From Undaria pinnatifida (taxonomy: Eukaryota; Sar; Phaeophyceae; Laminariales; Alariaceae), in NCBI GenBank assembly GCA_012845835.1, contig JABAKD010000023.1:4292200-4356199 (forward strand): 64,000 bases of DNA, given 5' to 3'. Both the position numbers and the translations under genes were made by a program. This document shows, in pieces, positions 35,407 through 46,346 of the stretch. Numbering within the stretch: the first letter of the stretch is position 1; each line of letters starts with the position of its first letter. Below the pieces are notes generated by a model, which was not told the origin of the DNA, did no database searches, and saw only the letters and a program-made list of their open reading frames with translations.

Positions 35407-35782
35407 TCAAAGATTCATGTTTTGATGCCGGAACATGTCTCCGCTGCATACCTACTGCAAGACATGAGATTTTCCGTCGTGTGGCACTCTCTTCTTTTTG
35501 TGAAAAACCAGTAGCTGGGTCAGTTGATGTGCTCTTCTTCAAGAGAGCAGTTTGATCTAGAAAAAGCGGTGCACGGCCTGTACCTTACCATGCGGCTTTG
35601 TCGTTGTACCCTTCGTTTCTCTCTGAATTTCCGTTTCGCTTTGCAGAGGCCGTAAGAAATTTCAGGCCTTTTCGCGGGCAAGTATCAGGCCCACGGATCG
35701 GGTTGGTTTGAGTCAGGAGCCATTAAAAACTCGCGAGTCACACGGGTCGAGTTGGGTCGAATCAAGAGGGCGCGAGAATGTT

Positions 35783-35822
35783 GCGGGTCGGGTCGGGTGG
35801 GGCCTGACCCGGCCCGACCCGC
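35783..35822. repeat. GGGTC-rich hairpin
   Basis: GCGGGTCGGGTCGGGT and ACCCGGCCCGACCCGC pair at 15 of 16 positions around an 8-nt loop. The surrounding 35690-35860 is rich in GGGTC and its complement. Function unknown. Confidence 0.75.
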
Positions 35823-36028
35823 GAGACATAATCCGACCCGCGAACAGCCCTGGATATTTGGAGCCTCTATAATCAACGGGTGCACCCTCTGCAGTAGCAT
35901 ACGTCTGACACGAAAGGTATACGAAACTGTGATTCCAACAAAAGAGAGGAGAGAGAAACAAGATTCGACGGGCGTTCGCAACATTTTGTGCCAAGATCGT
36001 ACGTAGCAGTGTAACGACGCTCGAGCTG

Positions 36029-36599
36029 GGCGTGCTGCGATAGAAGAGGGTGCACATTCCTTTTTTTTTTTTAGTACTACCCTTCATTCTTTTGGAAGGT
36101 TAAGACCTCTCTCTGCCGAAAAAAATGAATTAGGGGAAAAATGTTAAACCCCATTGCCTAGTTACCCGACGAGAGTGGTACACGACGAGAATTTTGTAAA
36201 AAAAATAGCAACGTCCGACGATTTTAGGTTCAGGAGCCCCCGTCATTCAGGAACTTTTTCCGCCAAAAAACGGTATACCTTAACACTTCTATACCGTAGC
36301 ACGCGGCATTTCCGACGATTTTGGGTTAAGGATCCCCCGTCATTCAGAAACAATTTCAGCCGAAAAACGGTATACCTTACTGCCTCGAATACCGTAGCAC
36401 GCGGCATTTCCGACGACTTTGGGCTAGGAAGCCCCGTCGTTCAGAAAATATTTTCGCCAAAAAGCGGTATACCTTAATACTTCTATACCGGAGCACACGG
36501 CATTTACGACGGTTTTGGGTTAAGGAGCCCCCGTCATTCAGAAACTTTTGCAGTTAAAAAAACGGTATACCCTAACACCTCTATACCGTAGCGCGCACT
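36029..36599 (+). mobile_element. MITE-like element T with 3' end amplified in tandem
   Basis: A T copy begins CGTGCTGCGATAGAAGAGG and reaches its first end near 36305 (ATACCGTAGCACGCGG). From there the 3' part is repeated: CGACGATTTT at 36216, CGACGATTTTGGG at 36313, CGACGACTTTGGG at 36411 and CGACGGTTTTGGG at 36507, periods 97, 98 and 96 bp. Each unit includes CCCCGTCATTCAG, CGGTATACCTTA and ATACCGTAGCACGCGGC. Long frames through the array are by-products. Confidence 0.75.
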
Positions 36600-36618
36600 T
36601 TTTTAGACGAAACGTTTT

Positions 36619-36893
36619 AGGCGCGCGTGCTACGACAGAGGTGAACCGATTTTCGTTTTTGATGTTCCTCAACCTTGGGAGCTTAAGACCTAATCCCAAA
36701 CACCAATTTGGACAAGAAAAAAAAAATGCTATCGGAGAGGTGAAAACTCCCGAGGTCTACGAGGCACACAACAAAACATCATGCAAATAAAAATAAAATG
36801 GCCTTGTTTGCGAAGATTTGTTTCGGTGAAGGAGCGCCGTCGTTCAGAAACCCTCTGCTGATGAAAAGTGCCATCTCGATCATAGCACGCGTC
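36619..36893 (+). mobile_element. MITE-like element T, copy 3
   Basis: Starts GCGCGCGTGCTACGACAGAGG and ends CATCTCGATCATAGCACGCG, with TTGGGAGCTTAAGACCT and AGGAGCGCCGTCGTTCAGAA inside (motifs quoted in part). More diverged than copy 1. Confidence 0.65.
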
Positions 36894-37760
36894 ACACGTC
36901 TGTAGTGTAGCGTTCCCAGCGTCGTCGTTGTAACCTTTTTAGCGCAGATACATTGTATTAGAAGACGGGCGTTCTTTATGCCAGTACGTAAAACGAGTAA
37001 CGGACACCTTGTTGTCGTTGAAGTCGGTTTCGAACTTTTGCAGCTATTGATCTTTGTATACTGGGGAAATGTAAGACGAAGCCGTTCAGGACAGGGGGTA
37101 GCAGCGGGTATTGTTACCCGGCCTGTCTGCAAATCGGGAGCAGTAATAATGCATGTAAAAGATCCAAACCTCAAGTTTTGGAACGGTCAAATAGCGTCGC
37201 CCATGCAGTGGCGAGGGTAGCCTCGAAGGAGACACGAAGCTTGGTACAGTCCTTGCGCCGTGGGTAACGTTGGAAGAAGTGGCCACCCCGCAAATCACGT
37301 CTTCGTTGCAGTGTTACAGCCTATCGCCAAGACAACACAACGATAAAAGAATTTGCTGCTACACATTACCTCGTCAACCAAAGATCCCGTAGACATCGAT
37401 GAATCTTATCGCGTACGCACTCAGCTATGGCGGTAACGTTGTTGCGATCTAGAGAGATATGGCATTCAGGGTGTTTCCTGCATCACCAGTGGGTGGTTCC
37501 GAAAATGGCAAGCGTGCTGAATTACTTCGTATAAAATACCCGTCAACATCATGCCTATTTTAAGCTGCTTTCTCCGCTGAAGATGAGCTACGACCTATAT
37601 TATAGCAAGCATCGCAAATTCTATGGTTCGTTACGTGCAACGTTTTCAATTGCAGACGAAACACGTACTACAGCTTTGGCGATACCAGCCAAAACGGGGC
37701 CGTCTTCGGTCGTCGTCTAACACCCCGAAGGTAGGTCGATTTTGAGCCCAAGGATGGGTC
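36894..37760. other. Non-coding interval downstream of the sulfotransferase-like gene
   Basis: Lies 3' of the minus-strand gene that ends at 37761. No clear gene or repeat. Confidence 0.4.
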
Positions 37761-40705
37761 CTACCTCTCGGCGCAGTACAAAGATTCAAACGAGTCCAAT
37801 TTACGTTGTAATCGTGATGCAATGACGTCAGCACCCTGGTATGGAAGCGTCTCATTCGATGCGTTATGCACGTGTCCAACTGCCATGAACGATTCTTGCA
37901 GCGCTTCAGCGACCTCTGCAGTGGGCGCGAGGAAGTCAGCGACTTTGGACGCCTGCTCGACGTCACCAATACGGGTATAATCGTGACAAACCACGAAGGC
38001 CGGATCCAGCTCGGCGAGAAAGGAGTGCATGACGGCGATGTCGGTTATCACAACTTGCATGTACTCCAAGTAGAGCTGCTCGCCCGACGTCACGTTCTGG
38101 CGTCCTGGTCCCCTGGATTAGTATTCAAATGCAGCCGGGAGAAACTGTGCATTGACGAATGGGTTGACGAAAATGTTGACGTGAAGCAGTTATGCACGTC
38201 GATCTTGGGACACCCTTGCTATCGGTATCATGGTCTAGGTAGTCCAAGTGTGTCCTGACCGTACGTGGCTTTGACACGCGAAGATGGACGAGAGTGGATA
38301 AGGTTCGATTTTTTTTTCGGTTCAACAGACAAAATGCTAGAAATATCGCACGAAGTACCTCAGAGTCTACACTTTTCGGCAATGGCATCTGGCATGATGG
38401 GTGCCGTTTGCGACGTAATACATTTCATAAATCGGCGTAGTAACTGAGTCCCCGCTCCCACGAACACCGCTTTTTTTAGTTTGAAACATATCTGCGTTGG
38501 CTGCAATGGGCACATTCTTATGGAGCAGATTTTTCAGCGTTTCCGGTTGATTTGATAAAGCAAACAGGCCTACCGCGAACAAAGCAGTCTGATACGCCAT
38601 CTATTACGCTGCCGAACAACGTGAAACACATGGACACACAAACAAACGCGGAAGCCTCACCCGGAAGCCACGCACTATGTATTTGCGGTCGACTTGTTCG
38701 CTATCGCTTCGCAAGTAAACAGACACGGCAGAAATTGACTGACACGCACAAAAGCAGCTTTAGAGCCTCGTCAAAAGCGTGGGACATTCATTCTTGTTAT
38801 AAAACACGTGACATAGTTAATCCCACAGCGGGCTGCACAGGTGAGTACTCGGTATAGTCTACACGTTCCACCGGATTTGCCTCGTTTTCCTGTAGGAATC
38901 ACCCATATCCGACGCCTGGTATTGAAGACACAGTACAAGAGGTGTGTAATGCATTGATACCGAAAAACCTTCCCCGACCATGCCTGCTTGTTAAGCAATC
39001 GTTGTTGTCGAGCAACCGTCTGGGGCCGCGTCGTCGAGTCCGTGATTCAACTGGGCGTATCATTGTACTTCGTAGTCTAAAGACACGAGGTTTTCACCTA
39101 TTGGTGGTAGCCAGTACACCGTCCGTCAACCCCAATCACTATAAGATCAATCTCATACAAGTATGGAGCCAGGTTCGACGACGCGTGCGAACATTGGACC
39201 AGGGCCACAGCCTCTCTTTTATAAAAATAAAATTTATTGACATGACCACTTGTTTCGACAGCGCAAACCAGTAGGACACTATCCCCGGCTTCATCATCAT
39301 GACATGCAGACGACACCCTCCACACATATTGGGCTATACCCAAACTGCGCGTATTGGCTCGGTTGCAGTCTACTACTTCCTGGTAGCATTGACATTTATC
39401 AGTTGCAGTTCTTCAATAGAATGCTCGATATGTCTATAGTCTAGTTCCCTAATTCACCTGCCCAAAGTTATTACAGTATGTGGCAGAAGTGATATATTGG
39501 GATGGTCCCTCACTAGTTGCATATAGAGGTCAAGATCGAGAGACCACGTATAAAGTTTGACCGTGTATTTACTTAATTGCAGAAAAACGTATCCGTCCCC
39601 TGAGCGACGCTCGACATCTCCCTCGAATACCAGCGCTACGGTGGGGCATTGCTAAAGGGGATGTTAACAAAAGTGCTAATTACTCCCATTTTCATAACCG
39701 CGTTTGAACCACCAGCACGCAATGATTCTGTTACTCGCGGACAAAGAACACAAGAAGGCGATTAATCGTGGGCAGCGTAGCTTGTTACTCCGTTTCGCAT
39801 ATGTACCGCCAACATTTCAACAGCATGAAAGCTGTAAAACTAAAAAGACAGCAAAAGAACGGTGGGTGCACTCGTGTGAGTGACCCCAAGGTCCTATAAC
39901 CCCACCCCCCCAAGCGGCCATGTGCATGAACCGAGCAAATCCCCACCCCTCCCGTCGGCCCCAAATTGGCTCCTCTGACACAACCTTGGTCCGAAGCAGT
40001 ATTGCTACTTTCTCATTTCATACTCTGAACTGTTTTTAAATTAGTATTGCGAGCTGCAAACAACTGTCACGAAAACCTCTGCAACACGAACGTACGTTAC
40101 GCCTGTTTCAATCAAGGTCGGTAGTTCACTCACATGTGGAAATGGCGATGAACGGTGTCGGCGATGATCAGCTCCTTAACGGGTCGCTGCAGGTACAGCA
40201 CGCGAAGGTCTACGCCCTCTGCCTCCGCCACCTCCGCGAGCATTCGTAGGTCGACGTACTTCAGCACCTTCTTTGGAGGGTGCCCATCAGGGTACGAGTT
40301 CTTTTTCTTGAATAGTGCTATTGTTCCAGGGAATTGTAGTTGCGCCCCGTGCTCCGCCATCTTCCGCATGTCCGTTTTGGCGGCGGCGAGATTAGAACTA
40401 TACCTAAGTGCTGTAGCGTCCATCGAAGTACGAATGTGGTAACGCCAGGAGGTGATCATATACTCGCTGGGCACTCCAACCAGCTGATCGTTGGTACGAA
40501 ACATGTGGTTTTTGACAGCAACAATGAAACCGTGCCCTGTTCCCTCCGCTCCAACCATCATAATCAGCCGCAATTTTGAGCTGAAAACGGTTTTAATGAC
40601 AGTTGATGTCTCACTCTCCGTGGTCGAAACGTTGACGGAGACACGAACGCCTGCCAAGCAGGTAGCCATACCCATCGCAGCGAACCCAACAGCGAACAGT
40701 TGCAT
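37761..40705 (-). CDS. Sulfotransferase-like type II membrane protein, two exons
   Basis: Exon 1 is 40705-40134 and exon 2 is 38112-37761. The donor reads CACAT|GTGAGT and the acceptor ACTAATCCAG|G, and the phases fit, giving 307 codons plus stop. I chose the ATG at 40705; an in-frame stop lies 36 bp upstream. Residues 1-24 are a hydrophobic signal anchor. LRLIMMVGAEGTGH (about 45-58) resembles the 5'-phosphosulfate-binding loop of PAPS sulfotransferases. KVLKYVDLRMLAE and RVLYLQRPVKELIIADTVHR (about 150-190) resemble the 3'-phosphate-binding part. EQLYLEYMQVVITDIAVM and FVVCHDYTR follow. NVS, NVT, NAS and NET are possible N-glycosylation sites, fitting a Golgi lumen enzyme. By family it would move sulfate from PAPS to a carbohydrate, plausible for sulfated fucans. 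The 2.0-kb intron shows no other supported gene. Substrate unknown; family call fairly sure. Confidence 0.7.
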
Positions 40706-42350
40706 TGTCACCACAACGACGTCTTCTCGTGCCGTCTGCTAGCGTATACGTTTAGCTTCACGTGATGCCTCAGTCTCCGGCTCGTTCCACGCGGGTCTCC
40801 AGTTGTACCTGCGCGCATTTGCCGACCATTTCGGACCAGAAACACGAACATGACAACCGGCCGATGGACTTATATCGCAATATGGCTTGGCGACAAACCT
40901 GCGCCATGCTTTCAAGAGGTGCATATATGGTGGAGTGCTATGTAGTTCGTGGTAAATATATTGGTAACAGTAGGATCGGACGTTTTTAGCGTGACGCGAG
41001 CAACTCAAGCTCTCTCCTGGCCCGCTCGAAAATAAAACGCTATACAAATAAATACTATCCGCTGTGCAGGAGGGGATCGCTGCAACCAGAATTTCAGAGG
41101 GAAGCGATATGGCGCTCATATTGAGCGCAATATGACAAACAGCGAATTGCCCCAGAGGTTTCTCAGGATAAGCTGACATAACCTTTTTGTGGAAGATACT
41201 TTTTGCGCCTTCGATCGCCTTCCCGTGCAGTTTGGTCTGCGAGCTCAAATGCCGCGCCTAGGGTTCATCATCACCGTTTGTTCACCCTCTTCGCGCCGCC
41301 CTGGCCCGCCCGATGCCTCGAGGCCGGTATTTGCACATGATAGGGTCCAGTGGTTAGGCGCTTTCATGGGCCCGTTGCCACAACACATATCTTGGTATGT
41401 GTATTCGTGAAATATGTGTTGCGCGTGCTTTCAGACGAGGCCATCTGAGACGTGCAAAGCGAGTCGTAATTTGGACTTCAACGTCAAGTGTAAGTACTAA
41501 GTCCGCCGCAGACTCGTTTTTGATGAAGTACAGGTAGGTACGACAATTAACGTCGGTCACCTAAATGTTGATGTTATAACACATCTTAGATTCATCGTAC
41601 AATGCCTCAAATCCATCCACGTTCGCAGCACATATCAAGTTTTCGCCCCTTTCAGGCGAACGTAGGACTTGCTAAAAGCCAATCAAACACCTGCCAAGAC
41701 GACTAGTGTTTTAATCACGCGTACTCCAAGAACGCCGTGCACAAGAGATATAACTCGATCAAAGAGGTACCAAGACCAAAATATCGGGCGAAGAACGCAT
41801 GATATGATACAGATGCATCGATTTATGTCTTACGCTCAACACTTGATGCGGCCTATGCCTCATCCAATACCTAACGAGTCGAGAAAAAAACGAAGCGCAA
41901 CGGAGTGTGAACCATCCCATCAAGTCAAAAGCCGTGAAACGACACGATGTAGAGAGACGAGAACAGTTTTCCGACGGTTTTGTGCAAACTGGTCCCTTCA
42001 CTGCAAATCTGAAAAAATATTACAGTAGCGAAATGTTGTTAGCCCTATCGCCGCAAGCGTCTAACACAACCAAGGTTTCCGACCTTTAGGTATTTTTTCT
42101 ACTCACTGACGTACGCCACATTAGCGAGGTATCATCACTTTTCGTGTGCAAATGTTTGGAAATGACATGGCTCCTCCACCCAAACCGTCGGAAAATGGCC
42201 GTTTCTTTGTGAGTTTGTGTTTACCTCGGCCGTCGGATTTTTCATCCGGTGAATGTAGCCGGTTAATTCTTCTCCTAAACAACAGTTTTCACGAGAGGTC
42301 TTAAGCTCCCAAAACGCAGAATCACAGAAAAGAAGTGGTGCGCCTATGTT
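40706..42350. other. Upstream region of the sulfotransferase-like gene; no other gene recognised
   Basis: A minus-strand open stretch (41248-40739) is in frame with the gene but ends in TAG just before it, so it is not an N-terminal extension. The plus-strand 119-aa frame at 41669-42028 is basic and unrecognised. A fragment of the T family (GAGAGGTCTTAAGCTCCC, about 42291-42308) lies near the right end. Confidence 0.4.
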
Positions 42351-42719
42351 ATAAGGCTTAGTTCGGGTAAGCTATTGGTTAACTCTTTGCAAGTGGTCAA
42401 ACGGGCTAAAACCCCACTAATACCTTGACAAATGGCGTCGTCGACATATCATGGGTTTTTGGGTCGTGGGTTCAAATCCCACATCCACCATAATAAACTT
42501 TTTCAGATTTTCCTCATGTCGAACTTGAAAAAAACTCTCCCCGGCATACCCAGGGGAAATTTAACGGCTTGGATAATTGACAGGTCCGCCCGTATATCCG
42601 GCCGACCTGCTATCCCGCCGTTTCAGGGGGGGGGGGAGTTATAAGGCTTAGTTTGAGTAAGGGATTGGTTAACCTTTTGCAAGTGGTCAAACGGACTAAT
42701 ACCCCACTACTAATACCCT
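42351..42719 (+). mobile_element. X-M-X repeat with tRNA T-arm-like motif
   Basis: A 78-bp block X (TAAGGCTTAGTTCGGGTAAG to CCCCACTAATACC) occurs at 42351-42428 and again at 42641-42719. Between them, block M (about 212 bp) contains TGGCGTCGTCG, GTGGGTTCAAATCCCAC (a perfect T-arm stem with a TTCAAAT loop), CTCTCCCCGGCATACCC and GACAGGTCCGCCCGTATAT. Further copies lie at 49305-50340. It may be a SINE-like unit growing in tandem. Confidence 0.75.
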
Positions 42720-42724
42720 AACAT

Positions 42725-42925
42725 CTATCGTAGCATGAGTCTCCTGTGTCGGTCAACAGTAGCTCGCCCCAAGTACTCTTTAACAAAATCGCCGGTCTTG
42801 AAACCAACTAACGGCCGCATATCCCGATATACGGTGCCCGTTGCCATCCCGACGTCATCGCTCGACACCCGTTTGCAAACAAGAAAATACCTGCGGGTAT
42901 GTTTTTCGCTGCATCCCTTCGTCAT
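42725..42925 (-). CDS. Unrecognised exon-like block 1
   Basis: Minus-strand frame reading SEKHTRRYFLVCKRV, GTVYRDMRPLVGFKTGDF, VKEYLG. Its DNA matches, in inverted orientation, a block at 44490-44656 (FSEEHMVKYFLVGKEL, GTVFWEIRPEAGFKIDYF), including GGGCACCGTAT and CGGCCG. A CCGCAG acceptor-like site lies just before RYFLV. Conserved reading in a second copy supports a coding origin. Family unknown; probably an exon or relic. Confidence 0.4.
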   Translation of the reverse strand: MTKGCSEKHTRRYFLVCKRVSSDDVGMATGTVYRDMRPLVGFKTGDFVKEYLGRATVDRHRRLMLR

Positions 42926-43939
42926 CTCGAGCAGCCATGAAACGTGCGTGAAATAAAATAGCTGGTGTGGGGAGACTACCGTATAACCCTAATCTAATTT
43001 GAACCCTACAGTTTTTCCCCCTAACGTGCGGTTAACCGTAAACCCTGCATACATATGGGCGAATCATGCAACTACCGTGGCACCAGCTAAGACTATGAGC
43101 TACAACAGCAACATACTGGATTGTCACCCGCGCACTGGTTCTGATCAGTGGCCGTATAGTCATCGTCACCCCCTTACCCAACACATAAAAACACACTAAT
43201 AAAGCAAATGACACCACCCAGGCGGCGTCGGTGCAGCACCCAGACTGGGTTCATAATGCAACTACTCTAGAAGAGGGGTTGGGAATATTGCTGCCTGGGC
43301 TGCCGTCTACATGCTGTACAGTATGGACACCCGTTAGGGTAGTATTATTAGTACAGACACTACGACAACACCACTACCAGCAGACGAGGTCCAAGCACCA
43401 GGAACCCGGATACCCGTATTCGAATACATGTCCATTGGTTGATCTCGTGTTCTCGCCTGCCGTACTCGACGAAATGCAGTCAGTCGTCCCCACGCGCGCA
43501 GAAAGCGCTCTAGCTGTATGCGCCATGGAGGTTGCTGCCTCTGGTTATGGTGGTGTGGCACCACCTCTGTACCAACGAAATCCCTTGCCCGGACTCACCC
43601 ATGAATCATACGTAGGCTTGCCTCGTAGCATGTCATGTCATATCATATCACCTCCTCTGTGTCGGTGTTTGTTGGGAAGAACGTAAAAAAAAAAAAAAAA
43701 ATTGCGGCAACAGCAGCAGCAGCAGCAGCAGCAGTGCCTCGAAGGAGATGTCAGATGATCCGATCATGCTTGGAGTCTCCACAGCGCGGGACCTTGTCAC
43801 GTCTCGGACAACGAAAGGCTAGATGGTGTAGCCGGAGCCAATCACCACTCGGATTGCAAAACAGGACTCCTGAACACGCAGTAAAGTGTAAGACTGTATA
43901 AACAACATGTGTTATGTCGGTGATCGACAGCATGCACTA
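42926..43939. other. Non-coding; (A)n and (CAG)n tract
   Basis: A run of about 17 A (43685-43701) is followed by (CAG)n at 43711-43734. A plus-strand frame of 151 aa (43231-43686) is unrecognised. Confidence 0.45.
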
Positions 43940-44056
43940 ATGGTTACCTCTTCTGAGATATTTAGTCGGTTTCAAGTTATCTAACACGAGGACGGCTTCA
44001 AAATATCCCGTCTTCTGGTCGACATATTTGAACACCTCATACAAACCTACCTTTTT
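43940..44056 (-). CDS. Unrecognised exon-like block 2
   Basis: The minus-strand frame reads VGLYEVFKYVDQKTGYF, then EAVLVLDNLKPTKYLRRG. It looks protein-like in composition and has a weak resemblance (YxxxxxxxxKTGxF) to exon-like block 1. No family recognised, splice borders uncertain. Confidence 0.3.
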
Positions 44057-44489
44057 ATGCAAGCTGTGCAGCTAGCAGCGTGACACATTGGTAGTACACA
44101 TGCTCTGATAGCGTTGGGCCGTAAGGGGCAGGCTAGACAAACGTGTGGGGGTCACTGTCTTGCTGGGTGTAACCCATTCACAGCAAGAACCTCGGGTCGC
44201 TCCTGCTGTAATTGCCCACCGTGACTGTCGTCGCAGCGGCGACAGGAGTACGCGATTTTCACGTATATGTTTAGGCAGATGTATCTGAAGACCGTATAGT
44301 CTAGATGTGAACAGTAATACGTAAATCATTCTTATCTCGTACTTATAGTCCAAAACGGTATTCTGCACACAATCTGAGACTAGCATAACACTACTACCAC
44401 TACCATTAATACTACCGCTGACTGATTCTACCACAGCCCCCCTACCCCCAAAATCAGCGATTTTCTTAAACGAACGCCTCATGGTTACT

Positions 44490-44656
44490 CGACGCGAGGA
44501 AGGGTTCTCTGAAGAACATATGGTCAAATATTTTCTCGTTGGAAAAGAACTTGTAATACTACTACTATCGAACGATGAAGTCAACAAGGGGGCAAAGGGC
44601 ACCGTATTTTGGGAGATACGGCCGGAAGCTGGTTTCAAAATTGACTATTTCGTTTG
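44490..44656 (+). CDS. Unrecognised exon-like block 3
   Basis: The plus-strand frame FSEEHMVKYFLVGKEL...KGTVFWEIRPEAGF (44505-44656) matches block 1 in protein and DNA, in opposite orientation. It has an extra run of TACTACTAC-type codons and ends in TGA. No start or splice context is certain; likely a relic of the same gene family. Confidence 0.4.
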
Positions 44657-44700
44657 ATAAAAGTTGAGGGGCTACTGTAAAAAGAAACCACCGTCGCCTA

Positions 44701-44758
44701 ATACTGCTGCTACTGCTACTACTGTTACACTACTACTACTGCTGCTACCACTGTTACA
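44701..44758. repeat. CTA/CTG trinucleotide-rich stretch
   Basis: ACTGCTGCTACTGCTACTAC and similar, about 58 bp. Confidence 0.85.
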
Positions 44759-45848
44759 GCGGCGGTATGGCGTAGAGGATAAAAGTACGGTGGATTATTC
44801 TCCATGGTTTCATGGGCTTGGCTTAAACCGGGCTCAGAGTAGTGACGGGTAGATCTATGGACTGGGAAAGAGGTTTTATCGGGGCGGCGAATTATGTTTG
44901 AAATAGTCAGTGTGGAAATAACCCCTTCCAAGCAGCTAGTGCAAAGCAGCATCGCTGGAAAATAAGCTCGGTGTTACGGTTGTGTTGCGCGGTCCAGTCT
45001 TTGAACACCCCACTGTCAAAATATTGTTAAAGCGTGACCAATGTTAATGGCGAGCCATAACGTGACGTGTGCATGAACACTGTTGTTTGATTGCATGCAC
45101 GTGCATCCGCATCAAACGTCAGCTGCAATCTGACGTGCTTGTGAGATTCAGCCATGAAACTTCGCTGTAAGTGTGCAACCTCGGACCAATCTGCGTGACG
45201 GATTACAAATCGGAGGAAGGAAAGGTACATGCGGAATCTGATTGCTGGACATTTCGAGCTTTCGCGGTGGCAAGGTGAGCGAGAAGTACGGCGGCCCGTC
45301 CATCTACCCTATCATGGTGAACCCATGGAGATCATCATGGTGACCCGGGGGATAGTTGGTGAACGGAGATTTTATGCTGCAAGAGACAGGTGGGTAGGGC
45401 CAGGTCATGGGCGTGGGAGTACTGGGTGGAACGTTGGGGTATGATATGATCAATAAGTGTCTGCAAACATTGGCGGAAAAGTCAGTGCTAGTTGAACCGA
45501 TGATTTTCATACTTTGTCTTCAATATAATGTTTTTAGCGTCTTTTTTTTGTCGGAGGGTTGAGATTGAATAGGTACTGGCTTTAGCATGCAACAAGCGTG
45601 TTTCTGGAACGATCACAACGATCGCTGAAATACACTGGCTTGAGTCAATTGATCAACGCGCAAACTGGGAGCATCACGTATGTACGTGCGTGCTGTTCGA
45701 GACGACCAGCTCTTGAATTTTAGGATGTACGTATGAGTAGATGCTCTATACCCCTTCCAAACTGTTGGCGAGTGAGTGCTTGTTGTGCAAATTACATCAA
45801 TGGCAGCACCAAGAAGTAAGATAATCATGACCCATCACCGCAGAGACC
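44759..45848. other. Non-coding, no recognised gene
   Basis: Short overlapping frames only. Nothing recognisable. Confidence 0.4.
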
Positions 45849-46346
45849 ATGACCTACTTTGTTGATGACGCTGATGTCGCTGCTGCCACGAACAAGGTCA
45901 ATAACAAAGCATCCCTGATCGGAAAAAAGGGTATCAAAGATACTGCGGTTGTTTTTGATTGTGTTGTCAACCCTTGCAAAGCTACCTACAAGCTGTGGGG
46001 TAACTTCAGCCGCGAAGCTAGAAGGGTCAACGAGAGAGCAAAGGAGTGGGAGTGTGCTTTTGAAAATGGTTTATTCTCCGATTGCTTTCTTCAGGACCAT
46101 TGCATGAAATGTAGACTACTGCTTTTACACTTCAGCTCATACATGCTACTTCTGAAGGCAGCAAGAAGCAAATTCGTCATGATTGATTTTTTCCAGTGGA
46201 AAGGCTACTGTGATACGCCATTAGGGCCGATAGCAGCACAGCGCCGGCTCGTGAGGAAGAGGATACTGCTGTTTCCATTGCTGGTGCATTATCAACCCTT
46301 TGTTTCTCTGTCTCTACCTATGGTACAAGGAGGATCATGTCATTAA
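45849..46346 (+). CDS. Unrecognised 165-aa protein or exon
   Basis: The frame starts ATGACCTACTTTGTTGATGA in a fair start context, just after an acceptor-like CACCGCAG. It encodes TYFVDDADVAAATNKVNNKA, then KDTAVVFDCVVNP, LWGNFSREARRVNERAKEWE and a Cys/Leu-rich C-terminal half. The first 80 residues have a mixed, soluble-protein composition free of low complexity. The second half is more hydrophobic and may be read-through into an intron. No domain or family recognised, and no partner gene nearby. Confidence 0.35.
   Translation: MTYFVDDADVAAATNKVNNKASLIGKKGIKDTAVVFDCVVNPCKATYKLWGNFSREARRVNERAKEWECAFENGLFSDCFLQDHCMKCRLLLLHFSSYMLLLKAARSKFVMIDFFQWKGYCDTPLGPIAAQRRLVRKRILLFPLLVHYQPFVSLSLPMVQGGSCH

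Noticed and set aside
36154-36477. 107-aa repetitive protein
   Set aside because: Translation of the 97-bp tandem array derived from the end of a T element.
40739-41248. N-terminal extension of the sulfotransferase-like protein
   Set aside because: It is in the same frame but separated by a TAG; the ATG at 40705 begins a good signal anchor.
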